Notes: generated from the sequence alone by a model not told the origin. A stretch of DNA of 64,000 nucleotides from DATBGZ01 sp963803115 (GCA_963803115.1 CAWDLN010000008.1:914777-978776), one strand, 5' to 3'; shown: positions 41,082-50,216, counted from the stretch's first letter. Program-made: numbers and translations.

Positions 41082-43568
41082 TCAGGACCGTCTGACAATG
41101 TGTGCTCCGCCGCGGGCGTCGCGGCTGAGCTCGAAGCGGACCGGAATGCGCTCGGCCAGCCCCGTCACGTGGGTCACCACCCCGACCATTCGGTCGCCGC
41201 GCGCGGCCAGGTTCTCCAGCGTGGCCGCGACTGTCTCCAGGGTGTCCGAATCGAGCGTGCCGAACCCTTCATCGAGCATGATCGACTCAAGGCTGGCGGC
41301 GGCGTTGGAGAGCCCGGCCAGCTGTTCCGAAAGGGCCAGCGCGAGGGCCAGCGAGGCTTGGAACGTCTCGCCGCCCGATAGCGTCCGCACGGCCCGACGC
41401 AGGCTGGCGTCGCTGTGGTCGACGACGAGGAACTCCCCCTTGTCGTGGGCGAGGTCGTATCGGCCGCCGGATAGTTCCCGCAGGATCGCGGAGCCGCCGC
41501 CGACGAGCGCGTCCAGTGCCTCGGTCAACAGCCAGCGCTCGAACTGGTTCGCCCGCAGGTGCTGCGCGAGCGCCTTGGCCACCTGTGCGTCCTTGTCGTG
41601 CTGCGCCACCTGCTCGCCGAGCCGGGCCACCTGCTCGCGCCGTTCCAGCACCCGGTTCCGCGCCGCCGTCGCCCGTTCGACGCCGAGCGCCGTCGCCTGA
41701 CGGTACGCGGCCGCGTCGCCCGCGTCCGTCATTGTCGCGCCGACGAGTGCGTCAAGCTTGGCGGCGACCGCGGTCAAGGCGGCCAGCGCCGCCTCCGCGA
41801 CCGCGACCGTGGCTTCTCTTTCCCTGGTACGGTCGGCCGCCTCGGCGACGGCCCACTCCGCCAGCGCCCGCCAGGACTCCCCGAGCCGGTCGCGGTCGGC
41901 CGCCGGAGGAGCGAGTGAGGCGACCGCGTCCCGAGCCTTGTCGTAGCCTTGCCAGGCCTCGCGCAGCCGAGCCTCCGCGGTCGCGAGCCTGGTCGTGGCA
42001 CCACGGAGCACCTGTCGCGCATCGCGGACCGCGTCGGCACTGGAGGCGGCGGCCTTCTCATGGGTCGCGATCGCCTTAAGGGACGCATCCACAGTGGACA
42101 GAGTCGGAGCACCATCCAATGTGGAGTCGACGCCGGCCAATCGGGCCACCGACTCCTGATGCTGCGCCTGGGCGGCGGCGAGTCCGCGGTCGAGGTCTCG
42201 CAGCTTCCGGTCCTCGGTCTCGAACGCTTTGGTCGCCACCTGAGCCGCCTTCTCGGCCTTGGCCAACGTGTCCCGTGCCGCTCGCAGAACCGGGCTCGCG
42301 GGTGCTGCCGGAATCTTCGCCACCGGCTGCTCGCAAACCGGGCACGGCTCGCCCTTGACGAGGTGCACCCGCAGCGACGCGGCTCGGTCAGACGTTTGAG
42401 CCGCGTCGACGCCGGCCTGGGCGGTCCGTACCGCTTCGGTTGCTGTGTCCACAGTGGTCTTCGCCGACGCCAGAGCCGTGGTGAGCTTCTTGTGGTCGGC
42501 GGTCGCCTTAGCCAGCACGGCCGCCAGGTCGGCTACGCGCTTGGCGTGTCGAGCCCGCTCGGCGTAGGCGTCCACCAGGCGGCTGAGCGCGGTTCGATCG
42601 CCGGCGGCCGCGAGCTCGGCCCGCGCCTTCTCCTCCCGGTCCTCGGCAGCGTGTACGCCGTCCTGGGCGCGAGCCGCCGCATCACGCGCGGCGCTCACCT
42701 CGTCGCCGACAGTCGCGAGGGCGGTGGGCGGCCGCACCGCCGCCAACGCGGCCAGCTCGCGTTCCACCCGCGTGAGGGCGGCGGCCGCGTTCTCACCCGC
42801 CGCTCGTGCCTCCTCTAGCGCGGGCAGCTGCGCCTCGACATTCGTGACCAGCTCGGTGGCCGCGACCAATGCCTGCTCGGCGGCCGCGAGGCTCTCGTCG
42901 TCGGCACCGGTCACGTCGCCGAGGAGGTTGCGGGTCGCGACGACGCGGGCCTCGGCTTCCCGCTGCCGGATTCCGGCGCGTTCGCCGACCTTCTGGTAGA
43001 CGTGCAGTCCGAGGAGATTGACCAGAATCTCCTGCCGTTCGGCCGGCTTGGCGTGCAGGAATCGTGCGAACTCGCCCTGCGGCAACACGACGCAGCTGGT
43101 GAATTGCTCGTATGGCAGACCGACCGCATCGAGAACGGCCGGCTCCATCTCCGACCACGTGCCGGCGAGCACCGTGCCCAGCGTCTCGCCGCGTTCGGCT
43201 GGCGCCGCGTCGAACAGGCGCAGGTCGAAGCCGGACGGCAGTTGCTCGAGCCCCGCGTGGGCGGTCGTGACCTTGCCCTTGCCGTCCCGGCGGACCACGC
43301 GCGTCGCGACGAAGCGCGTCCCCGAAGCCTCGAAGACCAACCGTACCCGGGCCTCGACCGCCGAGGGTGCCAGCGCGTTCTCGATCCTGTTCCGGTGGCC
43401 CCACCGGGGAACGGTGCCGTACAGCGCAAAGCAGATGGCGTCGAGGATCGTCGACTTCCCCGAGCCGGTCGGACCGACGAGCGCGAAGTAGTCCGCGTCG
43501 GTAAAGTCCACTGTGGTGGGTTCGCGGAAGATCGTGAACCCGTGCAGGTCCAAACGCAGGGGTCTCAT
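41082..43568 (-). CDS. sbcC: Exonuclease SbcC / Rad50-type SMC ATPase
   Basis: An 828-residue SMC-like ATPase. The N-terminal Walker A is GPTGSGKST after LDLHGFTIFREP. Two long alanine-rich coiled-coil arms flank the zinc hook Cys409-Pro-Val-Cys412, placed almost exactly in the middle. The C-terminal ATPase half has the signature LSGGETFQASLALALALSE, Walker B LESIMLDEGFGTLD and the final VVTHVTGLAERIP. With SbcD it opens hairpins and processes double-strand ends. Its ATG overlaps the SbcD stop (ATGA). Confidence 0.96.
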   Translation of the reverse strand: MRPLRLDLHGFTIFREPTTVDFTDADYFALVGPTGSGKSTILDAICFALYGTVPRWGHRNRIENALAPSAVEARVRLVFEASGTRFVATRVVRRDGKGKVTTAHAGLEQLPSGFDLRLFDAAPAERGETLGTVLAGTWSEMEPAVLDAVGLPYEQFTSCVVLPQGEFARFLHAKPAERQEILVNLLGLHVYQKVGERAGIRQREAEARVVATRNLLGDVTGADDESLAAAEQALVAATELVTNVEAQLPALEEARAAGENAAAALTRVERELAALAAVRPPTALATVGDEVSAARDAAARAQDGVHAAEDREEKARAELAAAGDRTALSRLVDAYAERARHAKRVADLAAVLAKATADHKKLTTALASAKTTVDTATEAVRTAQAGVDAAQTSDRAASLRVHLVKGEPCPVCEQPVAKIPAAPASPVLRAARDTLAKAEKAAQVATKAFETEDRKLRDLDRGLAAAQAQHQESVARLAGVDSTLDGAPTLSTVDASLKAIATHEKAAASSADAVRDARQVLRGATTRLATAEARLREAWQGYDKARDAVASLAPPAADRDRLGESWRALAEWAVAEAADRTREREATVAVAEAALAALTAVAAKLDALVGATMTDAGDAAAYRQATALGVERATAARNRVLERREQVARLGEQVAQHDKDAQVAKALAQHLRANQFERWLLTEALDALVGGGSAILRELSGGRYDLAHDKGEFLVVDHSDASLRRAVRTLSGGETFQASLALALALSEQLAGLSNAAASLESIMLDEGFGTLDSDTLETVAATLENLAARGDRMVGVVTHVTGLAERIPVRFELSRDARGGAHIVRRS

Positions 43569-44716
43569 CCGGTCACCACCTCTTCGTAGATCTCGTTGAA
43601 CAGCGCAGCCACGGCCTCGTCGTGGCTGCCGCGCGCGGCCAGGTACTCGGCGAACAGCTCCCGTGGCGACCGGGCAGGGTTGGCGGCCAGTGGTGCAACG
43701 TCCAATGCGGGCAAGGAATGCGGGTCCACTCGAACCTCGAGCGCGCGGGGCAGCAGCTCCTGTACATCCTCCTTGAGCCCGGCTCGCGGCGGTTCCTGGA
43801 CATAGACCCGGAGCCAGGCCGCCGGGTCGATCGTGAGTGCCGCGAGTTGGGCCAGCGTGCCGCGCACGGTCCGCAGCGGCACGGCCGACTTGAGCGGGAT
43901 GGCGGTGACCTTAGCCGCCTTCCGGGCAGCCAACTCCACAATGGACACCGATGGCCGGTTTTCCTCCTCGCCGAAGTCGATCGCGAGTGGCGAACCGCTG
44001 TAATGCACTGGGCACGGCCCGGGCACCTGTTGCCGGCGATGCAGGTGTCCCAAAGCTACATAGTGGACGGACGGCGGGAACACGCTCGACGGCACTGAGT
44101 ACGCCTCGATGGTGTGCGCGTCGCGCTCGCCTCCGCCGGTCTTCGCACCCACGACAGTCAGGTGCGCGGTCACCAGGTTGACGGTCTCGCTGCCGTCATC
44201 GAAGCCCGCGGTGAGAACAGCGATCAAACGGGCGACGTGGTCGGCGTAGGTGGATGACGCCTCGGCGGCCGATAGTTCGAACATCTCCGAAGCGCGCACG
44301 GCGTACCGCTGAGAGACAAACGGTAAAGCGGCCAGCCGCCACGGCTCGCCGCCGGGGGTGACGCCGGTGATCAGGTGGTCCTCGGGCTTGCCGATCGTGC
44401 CCCGTAGAGTCACGCCGGCCTCGTCGGCCCAGGTCCGCAGCGCGTCCAGGCGCGGACCCTGGTCGTGGTTACCAGCGACGACGACCACTGCCGCGGAGTG
44501 ATGACGCAACGCGCTCAGCGCCCGTACCGCGATCTTCTCGGTCTCGGCGTTGGGCGCAACGCTGTCGTGCAGGTCACCGGCGACGAGCACGAGGTCTGGT
44601 TGATGGGCTTCCGCGACGTCGACGATCTCCTTGAGGATCGTCAGCTGTTCGTCCACTCGTGACTGTCCCTTGAGGACCTTGCCGAGGTGCCAGTCCGATG
44701 TGTGCAGCAGCTTCAC
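43565..44716 (-). CDS. sbcD: Exonuclease SbcD / Mre11-type nuclease
   Basis: A 383-residue metallophosphoesterase nuclease, the partner of SbcC. Motifs are TSDWHLGK, AGDLHD, AGNHDQGPR, NLVTAHLTV and ALGHLHRRQ, all intact, followed by a C-terminal capping region. The complex cuts DNA at ends and hairpins with manganese. The gene sits between the HerA-like gene (9-bp gap) and sbcC (overlap). Confidence 0.96.
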   Translation of the reverse strand: MKLLHTSDWHLGKVLKGQSRVDEQLTILKEIVDVAEAHQPDLVLVAGDLHDSVAPNAETEKIAVRALSALRHHSAAVVVVAGNHDQGPRLDALRTWADEAGVTLRGTIGKPEDHLITGVTPGGEPWRLAALPFVSQRYAVRASEMFELSAAEASSTYADHVARLIAVLTAGFDDGSETVNLVTAHLTVVGAKTGGGERDAHTIEAYSVPSSVFPPSVHYVALGHLHRRQQVPGPCPVHYSGSPLAIDFGEEENRPSVSIVELAARKAAKVTAIPLKSAVPLRTVRGTLAQLAALTIDPAAWLRVYVQEPPRAGLKEDVQELLPRALEVRVDPHSLPALDVAPLAANPARSPRELFAEYLAARGSHDEAVAALFNEIYEEVVTG

Positions 44717-44725
44717 CCGTACCCC

Positions 44726-46507
44726 CTAGAACGGGATGTCGTCATCGGCGACGGTTTTGCTCCGAGCGGCCCCAACCACGGCGAACGGGTCGGTGGACTG
44801 CACCATCGAGCGCAGCGTCGCGCTCGGGGCGGCTCCGGCCTCGGACGGACGGGTGGCCCAGGCCGGAAATGGAAACTCCGCCACGAGCGGCACCGGGATG
44901 TCGGGCTGGTTGATGAACATCGTGCCCGGCTTGGCGATCAAGGCGCGCTTCTGCTGCGCGGGTGGCAGGAATCCGTACTCCGGCCGCTGTACCTCGGCGG
45001 CGTCCAACCGTCCCACGACCTTGATGGCGGAGTTCACGAGGATTCGCCGCTCGATCTCGCTCGATGTTTGTTGGGCACCAATCAGGATCACCCCGAGCGA
45101 GCGGCCGCGCTCGGCGATGTCGAGCAGCACCTCCTTGATGGGCGAGCCGCCGTCACGCGGCGCGTACTTGTTCAACTCGTCGAGGACCACGAACAGCAGC
45201 GGCTTGGCCGTGCCCGCCTTCTCCTTGCGCTCGAACTCGGTCTTGAGGATCACGCCGACGACGAATCGCTGAGCCCGGTCGGGCAGGTTGTGCAGGTCCA
45301 CAATGGTCACTTGCGCGCTCTCAGCGGTATTGACCCCATGCGGTCTCTGTGGCGGTAGGTCGCCCCGGATGAGCCTCGCCAGGTCCCGCTGGCTGGAGAT
45401 CAGCCGCCTCAGGAACGCGTTGACGGTGCCGAGGCCTACCGCCGTTCCGGCCCACTGGCCGCGAGTGTCCTCATCGGACAGACGCTCCGCGATGACATCG
45501 ACGAGGTCCTGGTACGAGTTGACCCTCTGTCCATCGAGGACAATGCCGCCGTCCGCCGCTTGCCCGTGCCGTTGGAGATAGGCGGCCACCGAGTGCACGA
45601 CCATCGTGTACTGCTGCCGGTCGTCGTCGGCATCGGCGAACACAAAGGGAAGCAGGCGGTCCGCGCAGAATTCGGCCACCGTCCAGTAGAAGGAGTCCAC
45701 GCCGGTCAGCCGGCTGGCGACGTCGGGTGCGCCGGTACGATCGCCGGCGCGCGGCGGCGCGTAGACCTGAACGTCGGGGAACGGCGCCGCGTCCAGGCCG
45801 AGGCGGGCGTACTTTGCCCGATCGTCGGCGTCTAACCGTTCATTGGGACGGTCCAGGAACAGCAGATCCTCGCCCTTCACATTGAAGATCAGCGCTCGCG
45901 TGTTGGTGGTGTCGCCGGCACCGCCGAGGACCCCGGACCGGAACACCGAGTAGAGCAGCCATGTGGCGAAGCTCGTCTTCGTCGCCACGCCGGAGATGCC
46001 GGAGATCGACACGTGGGCCCCGCGGGTGCCGTCGAGGAAATCCGCGTTGATGTAGAGCGGCTCGCCGTCGCGCCCGGTGCCGACCGGGATCCGCCGCTGC
46101 ATCTGGTCGAAGTAGAGCGCCCCGTCGCGCTCCGAACCGCTCGCCCGGCGCACCGGCGCACCCGGCTCCGGCGGCACGTAGATCTCGGGCTCTACACGGG
46201 TCGTGGTGACCTCGGCCGCCTCCTGCACCTGCGCCGGCAGGGTTCCGTCGGCGATGGCGAAGACATCCGAGTCGAAGGTGGCACCCTCGTGCCTCGCGCG
46301 GACCTGGGTGACCACGCCCGCGACTGCCACCGCTTCGCCGTTCGGCAGCACCCGGGTGGTCACGACGACGTCGTCGAGCTGCAAGTATGCCCCGGGCTGC
46401 ACGGCGACCCAGAACTGCAGCGGTGTCGCGTCGAGGGTGCCGAGCACCCGACCCACCGTCTGCCCGCCCTCGTCTCCCGTGCCGTCCATGCCCGCATCCT
46501 GCCCCAC
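44726..46507 (-). CDS. HerA-like DNA-translocase ATPase (HAS-barrel/DUF87 type)
   Basis: A 593-residue ATPase. The N-terminal HAS-like beta barrel (residues 15-110, GRVLGTLDATPLQFWVAVQPG) is followed by a RecA-fold ATPase. The expected Walker A is GISGVATKTSF with Lys177, where the usual Gly before Lys is Thr. Walker B and flanks are PLLFVVLDELNKYAP, then VILIGAQQTSSEIERRILVNSAIKVVGRLD (arginine finger/Q region). HerA forms a hexamer that pumps DNA for NurA. An archaeal-style order with mre11-rad50-nurA is unusual in bacteria. The start could also be the Met seven codons later. Confidence 0.85.
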   Translation of the reverse strand: MGQDAGMDGTGDEGGQTVGRVLGTLDATPLQFWVAVQPGAYLQLDDVVVTTRVLPNGEAVAVAGVVTQVRARHEGATFDSDVFAIADGTLPAQVQEAAEVTTTRVEPEIYVPPEPGAPVRRASGSERDGALYFDQMQRRIPVGTGRDGEPLYINADFLDGTRGAHVSISGISGVATKTSFATWLLYSVFRSGVLGGAGDTTNTRALIFNVKGEDLLFLDRPNERLDADDRAKYARLGLDAAPFPDVQVYAPPRAGDRTGAPDVASRLTGVDSFYWTVAEFCADRLLPFVFADADDDRQQYTMVVHSVAAYLQRHGQAADGGIVLDGQRVNSYQDLVDVIAERLSDEDTRGQWAGTAVGLGTVNAFLRRLISSQRDLARLIRGDLPPQRPHGVNTAESAQVTIVDLHNLPDRAQRFVVGVILKTEFERKEKAGTAKPLLFVVLDELNKYAPRDGGSPIKEVLLDIAERGRSLGVILIGAQQTSSEIERRILVNSAIKVVGRLDAAEVQRPEYGFLPPAQQKRALIAKPGTMFINQPDIPVPLVAEFPFPAWATRPSEAGAAPSATLRSMVQSTDPFAVVGAARSKTVADDDIPF

Positions 46508-46555
46508 CCGACCGACAACCTGCGGGACGCCGGCCGGTCGCGCGAGTCAGTACAA

Positions 46556-46646
46556 AAAGGACACGCTCTGTATCGCCACGCGCAGTGGGCATACGCAAGA
46601 TTCGAATCTTGGAGAGTAACGGCCCGTCGAGGGGCCATGGCTCTCC
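46556..46646. other. Structured element with T-arm-like palindrome between herA and a reductase gene
   Basis: It contains CAAGATTCGAATCTTG (46596-46611), an exact palindrome that includes the tRNA box-B word GATTCGAATC. A nested hairpin follows: GGAGAG (46611-46616) with CTCTCC (46641-46646) and inner GGCCC/GGGCC (46621-46625, 46632-46636). No D arm or acceptor can be fitted, so it is not an intact tRNA. The hairpin may end transcription of the reductase gene that stops at 46711. Confidence 0.45.
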
Positions 46647-46710
46647 ATGATCTCTGATCATTCTCACCATATGGGAAGGGTTGTCCAGCCCGTCGCGTCG
46701 GGACGAGACG

Positions 46711-47439
46711 TCAGCCGCGCGCATACCGGGTGAGCAGGGCATCGCCGGATTCGAGGATGTGCACCAGCCGCATCGGTTGCGGCGTCGACCGTCCCGCACC
46801 GGCGACGATCCGTCCCGCGCCCGCTCCGGTCAGCACTGCGGACACGGTCAAGCACAGTTCATCGACCAGATCGGCGGCGAGCAGGGCGCCGAACAGGTGC
46901 GGGCCGCCTTCGCAAAGCACCTGCTCCAAGCCCCGCCGATTGAGCTCGGTCCGGCCCACCACCATGTCCACCACCGAGTCCCCGCAGACGACCACGTCTG
47001 CCACGGCCTCGAGTGCGTCGCGCTGCTGAGGCGGGGCGCTGGCGTGGGTCAGTACCACCGGCCGTACCGGTGCCTCGGTGAAGGCGCGGGATGCCGGGTC
47101 GAGATCCAGGGCGGCGGACACGACTACCAGGGTCGGATGTTCGGCGATGCCGGCCGCGTGTCGCCGTACCAGGTGATCGGCCGAGGTGCGCACGGGGCCG
47201 TAACCCTCGTGGCGCAGCGTTCCGGCGCCCACCATCACGGCGTCGGCGTGCGCCCGCAGCAGGCCGAACACCGCCTTGTCCGCGGGGTTGGACAGGCCAC
47301 GCGAGTAGCCGTCGGACTCGACGGCTCCGTCGAGGCTCGACACGAAGTTCACGCGCAACCACGGGCTTTGGCGGGTCAGCCGGTACGCCTCGAAGAGGCC
47401 GTCATCGTCGAGAGGCGCGGGATCGGGCCAGATGCGCAT
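46711..47439 (-). CDS. Pyrimidine reductase-like protein (RibD C-terminal domain)
   Basis: A 242-residue NADPH-binding reductase-fold protein. It shows VNFVSSLDGAVESDGYSRGLSNPADKAVFGLLRAHADAVMVGAGTLRHEGYGP, PTLVVVSAALDLDP and the C-terminal VLCEGGPHLFGALLAADLVDELCLTVSAVL, all typical of RibD_C. I chose the ATG at 47439 (MRIWPDPAPLDDDGL). It lacks the deaminase half of RibD, so a complete riboflavin pathway role is uncertain. Confidence 0.88.
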   Translation of the reverse strand: MRIWPDPAPLDDDGLFEAYRLTRQSPWLRVNFVSSLDGAVESDGYSRGLSNPADKAVFGLLRAHADAVMVGAGTLRHEGYGPVRTSADHLVRRHAAGIAEHPTLVVVSAALDLDPASRAFTEAPVRPVVLTHASAPPQQRDALEAVADVVVCGDSVVDMVVGRTELNRRGLEQVLCEGGPHLFGALLAADLVDELCLTVSAVLTGAGAGRIVAGAGRSTPQPMRLVHILESGDALLTRYARG

Positions 47440-47614
47440 GACGTCCAAATCACTCGCCGGGGCGGCCCGTCGCGGGTTCGGTCGGTGCCGGAGTGCGATG
47501 CTGACAGTCGCACCAGTTGCCACCACGGCAGTTCTCGTGTTGCTGACTCCGGCAAGCGGCACAGATCACGCCTTAAGCGTGCGAGCCACCGTCGGCCACG
47601 TCAAGAATGGTGGC

Positions 47615-48160
47615 GTGCCCCGACAGGTCTTCCAGCTCCGGATTGCACTCGATGGTGTGACCCCCGAAGTGTGGCGACGGGTGCTGATCCCGGGCGGCTA
47701 CACACTCGACCGGGTTCACCGCGTCTTCCAGCACGCCATGGGCTGGTGGGACTACCACCTCCACTCCTTCGACATCGGCGGCATTCAGTACGGCGAGCCG
47801 GATCCGCTCGATGAACTGCACCTGTGCGACGAGCTGGACACCCGACTCGACGCGGTCGTGAAGGTCGGCGATCGGTTCCGGTACACGTACGACTACGGCG
47901 ACTGGTGGGAGCACAGCGTCACGGCGGAAGCGGTCTGGCCGGCAGACCCCGACGAGCGCTACCCCGTTTGCATGGAGGGTGAGCGCGCCTGCCCGCCCGA
48001 GGACGTCGGCGGGGTCTACGGATATCGCCGGCTAGTACGGGCGCTGCACGACCCGACGGACCCGGAGCACGACGAGTTGCGGGCCTGGCTCGGCCGCGGA
48101 CATGACGCCGACTACTTCGTGCCCGAGCTCATCACTACCCTTCTACGCCGCATGGCCTGA
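47615..48160 (+). CDS. Plasmid pRiA4b ORF-3-like protein
   Basis: A 181-residue protein starting at GTG 47615. It carries the family signature LRIALDGVTPEVWRRVLIPGGYTLDRVHRVFQHAMGWWDYHLHSFDIGGIQYG and YTYDYGDWWEHSV, followed by CMEGERACPPEDVGGVYGY. This family (PF07929 by name) is widespread and of unknown function. Its start region lies opposite the reductase gene. Confidence 0.88.
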   Translation: MPRQVFQLRIALDGVTPEVWRRVLIPGGYTLDRVHRVFQHAMGWWDYHLHSFDIGGIQYGEPDPLDELHLCDELDTRLDAVVKVGDRFRYTYDYGDWWEHSVTAEAVWPADPDERYPVCMEGERACPPEDVGGVYGYRRLVRALHDPTDPEHDELRAWLGRGHDADYFVPELITTLLRRMA

Positions 48161-48308
48161 ACCTTTGCCACCCGGGCCCACCTCGCAGCAGCCTGCGACC
48201 CGGGTTCTACGTCGCACCAGCCATGCCACGTATTGTTCGTCGACCTTGGCCGAATGCGCGTTGGCGGAGATCAAAGCACGCGCATTGTCCCAAGGTCGGC
48301 GCATTGAC

Positions 48309-48391
48309 GTCGACACCGACGGTCACGGTGCAGCCGACACCGACGGTCACGTGCAGCCGACACGGTCACGGTGCAGTCGACACCGACCGTC
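48309..48391 (+). repeat. Short tandem repeat upstream of the ceb promoter
   Basis: Four imperfect units of about 16-24 bp built on GCCGACACCGACGGTCACG (48309-48332, 48333-48355, 48356-48375, 48376-48391). It lies in the 570-bp gap upstream of cebE. No gene is evident in the gap; its remaining content is the operator region. Confidence 0.7.
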
Positions 48392-48400
48392 CCGGGTCGT

Positions 48401-48414
48401 TGGGAGCGCTCTCA
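48401..48414. promoter_or_regulatory. CebR box 1
   Basis: TGGGAGCGCTCTCA matches the CebR operator TGGGAGCGCTCCCA of Streptomyces at 13 of 14 bases. Confidence 0.85.
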
Positions 48415-48417
48415 TCC

Positions 48418-48431
48418 TGGTAGCGCTCCCA
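48418..48431. promoter_or_regulatory. CebR box 2
   Basis: TGGTAGCGCTCCCA, 13 of 14 bases of the CebR consensus. It begins three bases after box 1 ends. Confidence 0.85.
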
Positions 48432-48521
48432 TTGCCGGCATTCGCCCATTCCGAGTACCAAAAATCTCGCCTAAACACGGTTCTTCTCAGCCGCCTCAGA
48501 GGGCCTCGTTCGGTAACGAAT

Positions 48522-48535
48522 TGGGAACGCTCCCA
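48522..48535. promoter_or_regulatory. CebR box 3
   Basis: TGGGAACGCTCCCA, 13 of 14 bases. A TTGACA -35-like hexamer follows at 48544-48549. Confidence 0.88.
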
Positions 48536-48574
48536 ATGGCCCATTGACACTCCGACGGCAAGGGCGCTTTCCTA

Positions 48575-48588
48575 TGGGAGCGCTCCCG
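48575..48588. promoter_or_regulatory. CebR box 4
   Basis: TGGGAGCGCTCCCG, 13 of 14 bases. It lies just downstream of the TTGACA hexamer (48544-48549), where it would cover the -10 or start site and block initiation. It is 144 bp before the cebE start. Confidence 0.88.
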
Positions 48589-48731
48589 CCACATGTGGCA
48601 CCCGCCACATACGGACGGCTGGGTGTGGCGTTTGTACAGGTCAGAGGCCACGGTAAAGCACGCCTTCCGCTGCCTCTGGCGCTGCGAGGCCCACCTTTCA
48701 TACATACATCACGACCTGAGAGGGGTCCGGG

Positions 48732-50048
48732 ATGAGCGTTACGAAGCGCCGCCTGCGCCAGATCGCAGCGGTTGCTCTCGTCGCGACGGTCGCGCTGGGC
48801 GCCGCCGCCGCGTGCAGCAAGAGTGAAACGCCTGGTGCGAAGCCCGACAAACTGATCGTCGACACGTTCGGAGAGTTCGGCTACGACGACCTCGTCAAGC
48901 AGTACGAGACCCAGACTGGCATCAAGGTGGAGCTTCGCAAGACGGCCCAGCTTGGTGACTACCGTCCGAAGCTGGTGCGCTACCTCGCCACGGGCAAGGG
49001 TGCCGGCGACGTGGTTGCCCTTGAAGAAGGCATCATCAACGAGTTCAAGATCAACCCGGCCAACTGGGTGGACCTCCAGCCCTACGTTGGCGACCTGTCC
49101 GGTCAGTACCTGACCTGGAAGTACGCGCTCGGGAAGGGCGCCGACGGTCGTCTGATGGGCCTGCCGACGGACGTGGGCTCGCTGGCCGTCTGCTACCGCC
49201 GCGACCTGTTCCAGGCCGCCGGCCTACCGGCGGACCGCGACGCCGTCTCGGCTCTCTGGCCTACCTGGGACAAGTTCATCGCGACCTCCGTTACGTACCG
49301 CAACGCCACCGGTAAGGGCATGCTCGACTCGGTGACGACGGCCGCCAGCGCGGTGGTCTTCCAGGTCGGCGGCGACAGCTTCTACAACGCCGACAACCAG
49401 CTCTACGACGGCGACGCGAAGCCGGAGAACCTGGTAGCCGCCAAGAGCCCAGCCGTAAAGCAGGCCTGGGACACTGCGGTCCAGCTCGTCAACGCGAACG
49501 CCACCGCCAAGACCGCAACCTGGTCGACGGAGTGGAGCGCGGGCTTCAAGAACGGCACCTTCGCCGCCACCTTCTGCCCGTCCTGGATGACCGGCATCGT
49601 GGAGAGCAACTCGGGTGCTGAGAACAAGGGCAAGTGGGACGTCGCCGCGGTACCGGGCGGCGGCGGCAACTGGGGCGGCTCGTGGCTCTCGGTGCCGACC
49701 CAGAGCAAGTATCCCAAGGAGGCCGCGGAGCTGGCCAAGTTCCTCACCAACGCCGACAGCCAGGTCAAGGCGTTCGTGGCGAAGGGCCCGCTGCCGACCA
49801 ACCTGACGGCACTGCAGAATCCGCAGTTCCAGGGTTATCAGAACCCTTACTTCAACAACGCCCCCACTGGCAAGATCTTCGGCGAAACCGCCTCCAAGAT
49901 CAAGCCACTCACCCTCGGCCCGAAGCACGCCTCGGTGAAGGAGAAGGCAATGGAGCCCGCGCTCCAGGCCTTTGAGCAAGGCAAGATCTCTGCCGATGAC
50001 GCGTGGGCTCAGTTCCTCAAGGACGTCCCGATCCAGGGCGCCTACTAA
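48732..50048 (+). CDS. cebE: Cellooligosaccharide ABC transporter, substrate-binding lipoprotein
   Basis: A 438-residue extracellular solute-binding protein. The N-terminus is a lipoprotein signal peptide ending VALGAAAACSK. The rest is a type 1 sugar-binding protein (LIVDTFGEFGYDDLVKQYE, GKGAGDVVALEEG, GLPTDVGSLAVCYRRDLF). The ATG follows GAGAGGGG. Its position first in an operon with two permeases and a beta-glucosidase, under four CebR boxes, points to cellobiose/cellotriose. No ATP-binding subunit is in the operon, as in Streptomyces, where MsiK serves several transporters. Confidence 0.92.
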   Translation: MSVTKRRLRQIAAVALVATVALGAAAACSKSETPGAKPDKLIVDTFGEFGYDDLVKQYETQTGIKVELRKTAQLGDYRPKLVRYLATGKGAGDVVALEEGIINEFKINPANWVDLQPYVGDLSGQYLTWKYALGKGADGRLMGLPTDVGSLAVCYRRDLFQAAGLPADRDAVSALWPTWDKFIATSVTYRNATGKGMLDSVTTAASAVVFQVGGDSFYNADNQLYDGDAKPENLVAAKSPAVKQAWDTAVQLVNANATAKTATWSTEWSAGFKNGTFAATFCPSWMTGIVESNSGAENKGKWDVAAVPGGGGNWGGSWLSVPTQSKYPKEAAELAKFLTNADSQVKAFVAKGPLPTNLTALQNPQFQGYQNPYFNNAPTGKIFGETASKIKPLTLGPKHASVKEKAMEPALQAFEQGKISADDAWAQFLKDVPIQGAY

Positions 50049-50216
50049 CAGATCCGCGAGGCTCCACGGAGCCCAGCACTAGCGCAACGCAATGAGAGGG
50101 GAGGGTGGCGTCCGGGATCCGGGCGCCACCAGCCCTCCCGCCCCGCAGCCGCAGGGCACCAGCGGAGGCGCACCTAGCTAGCAGCGTCAGCCCACGTCGC
50201 TCGAACGGTGAGGACC

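Noticed and set aside
48309..48391. CRISPR-like repeat upstream of cebE
   Set aside because: The units are adjacent without spacers and vary in length, so it is a simple tandem repeat.
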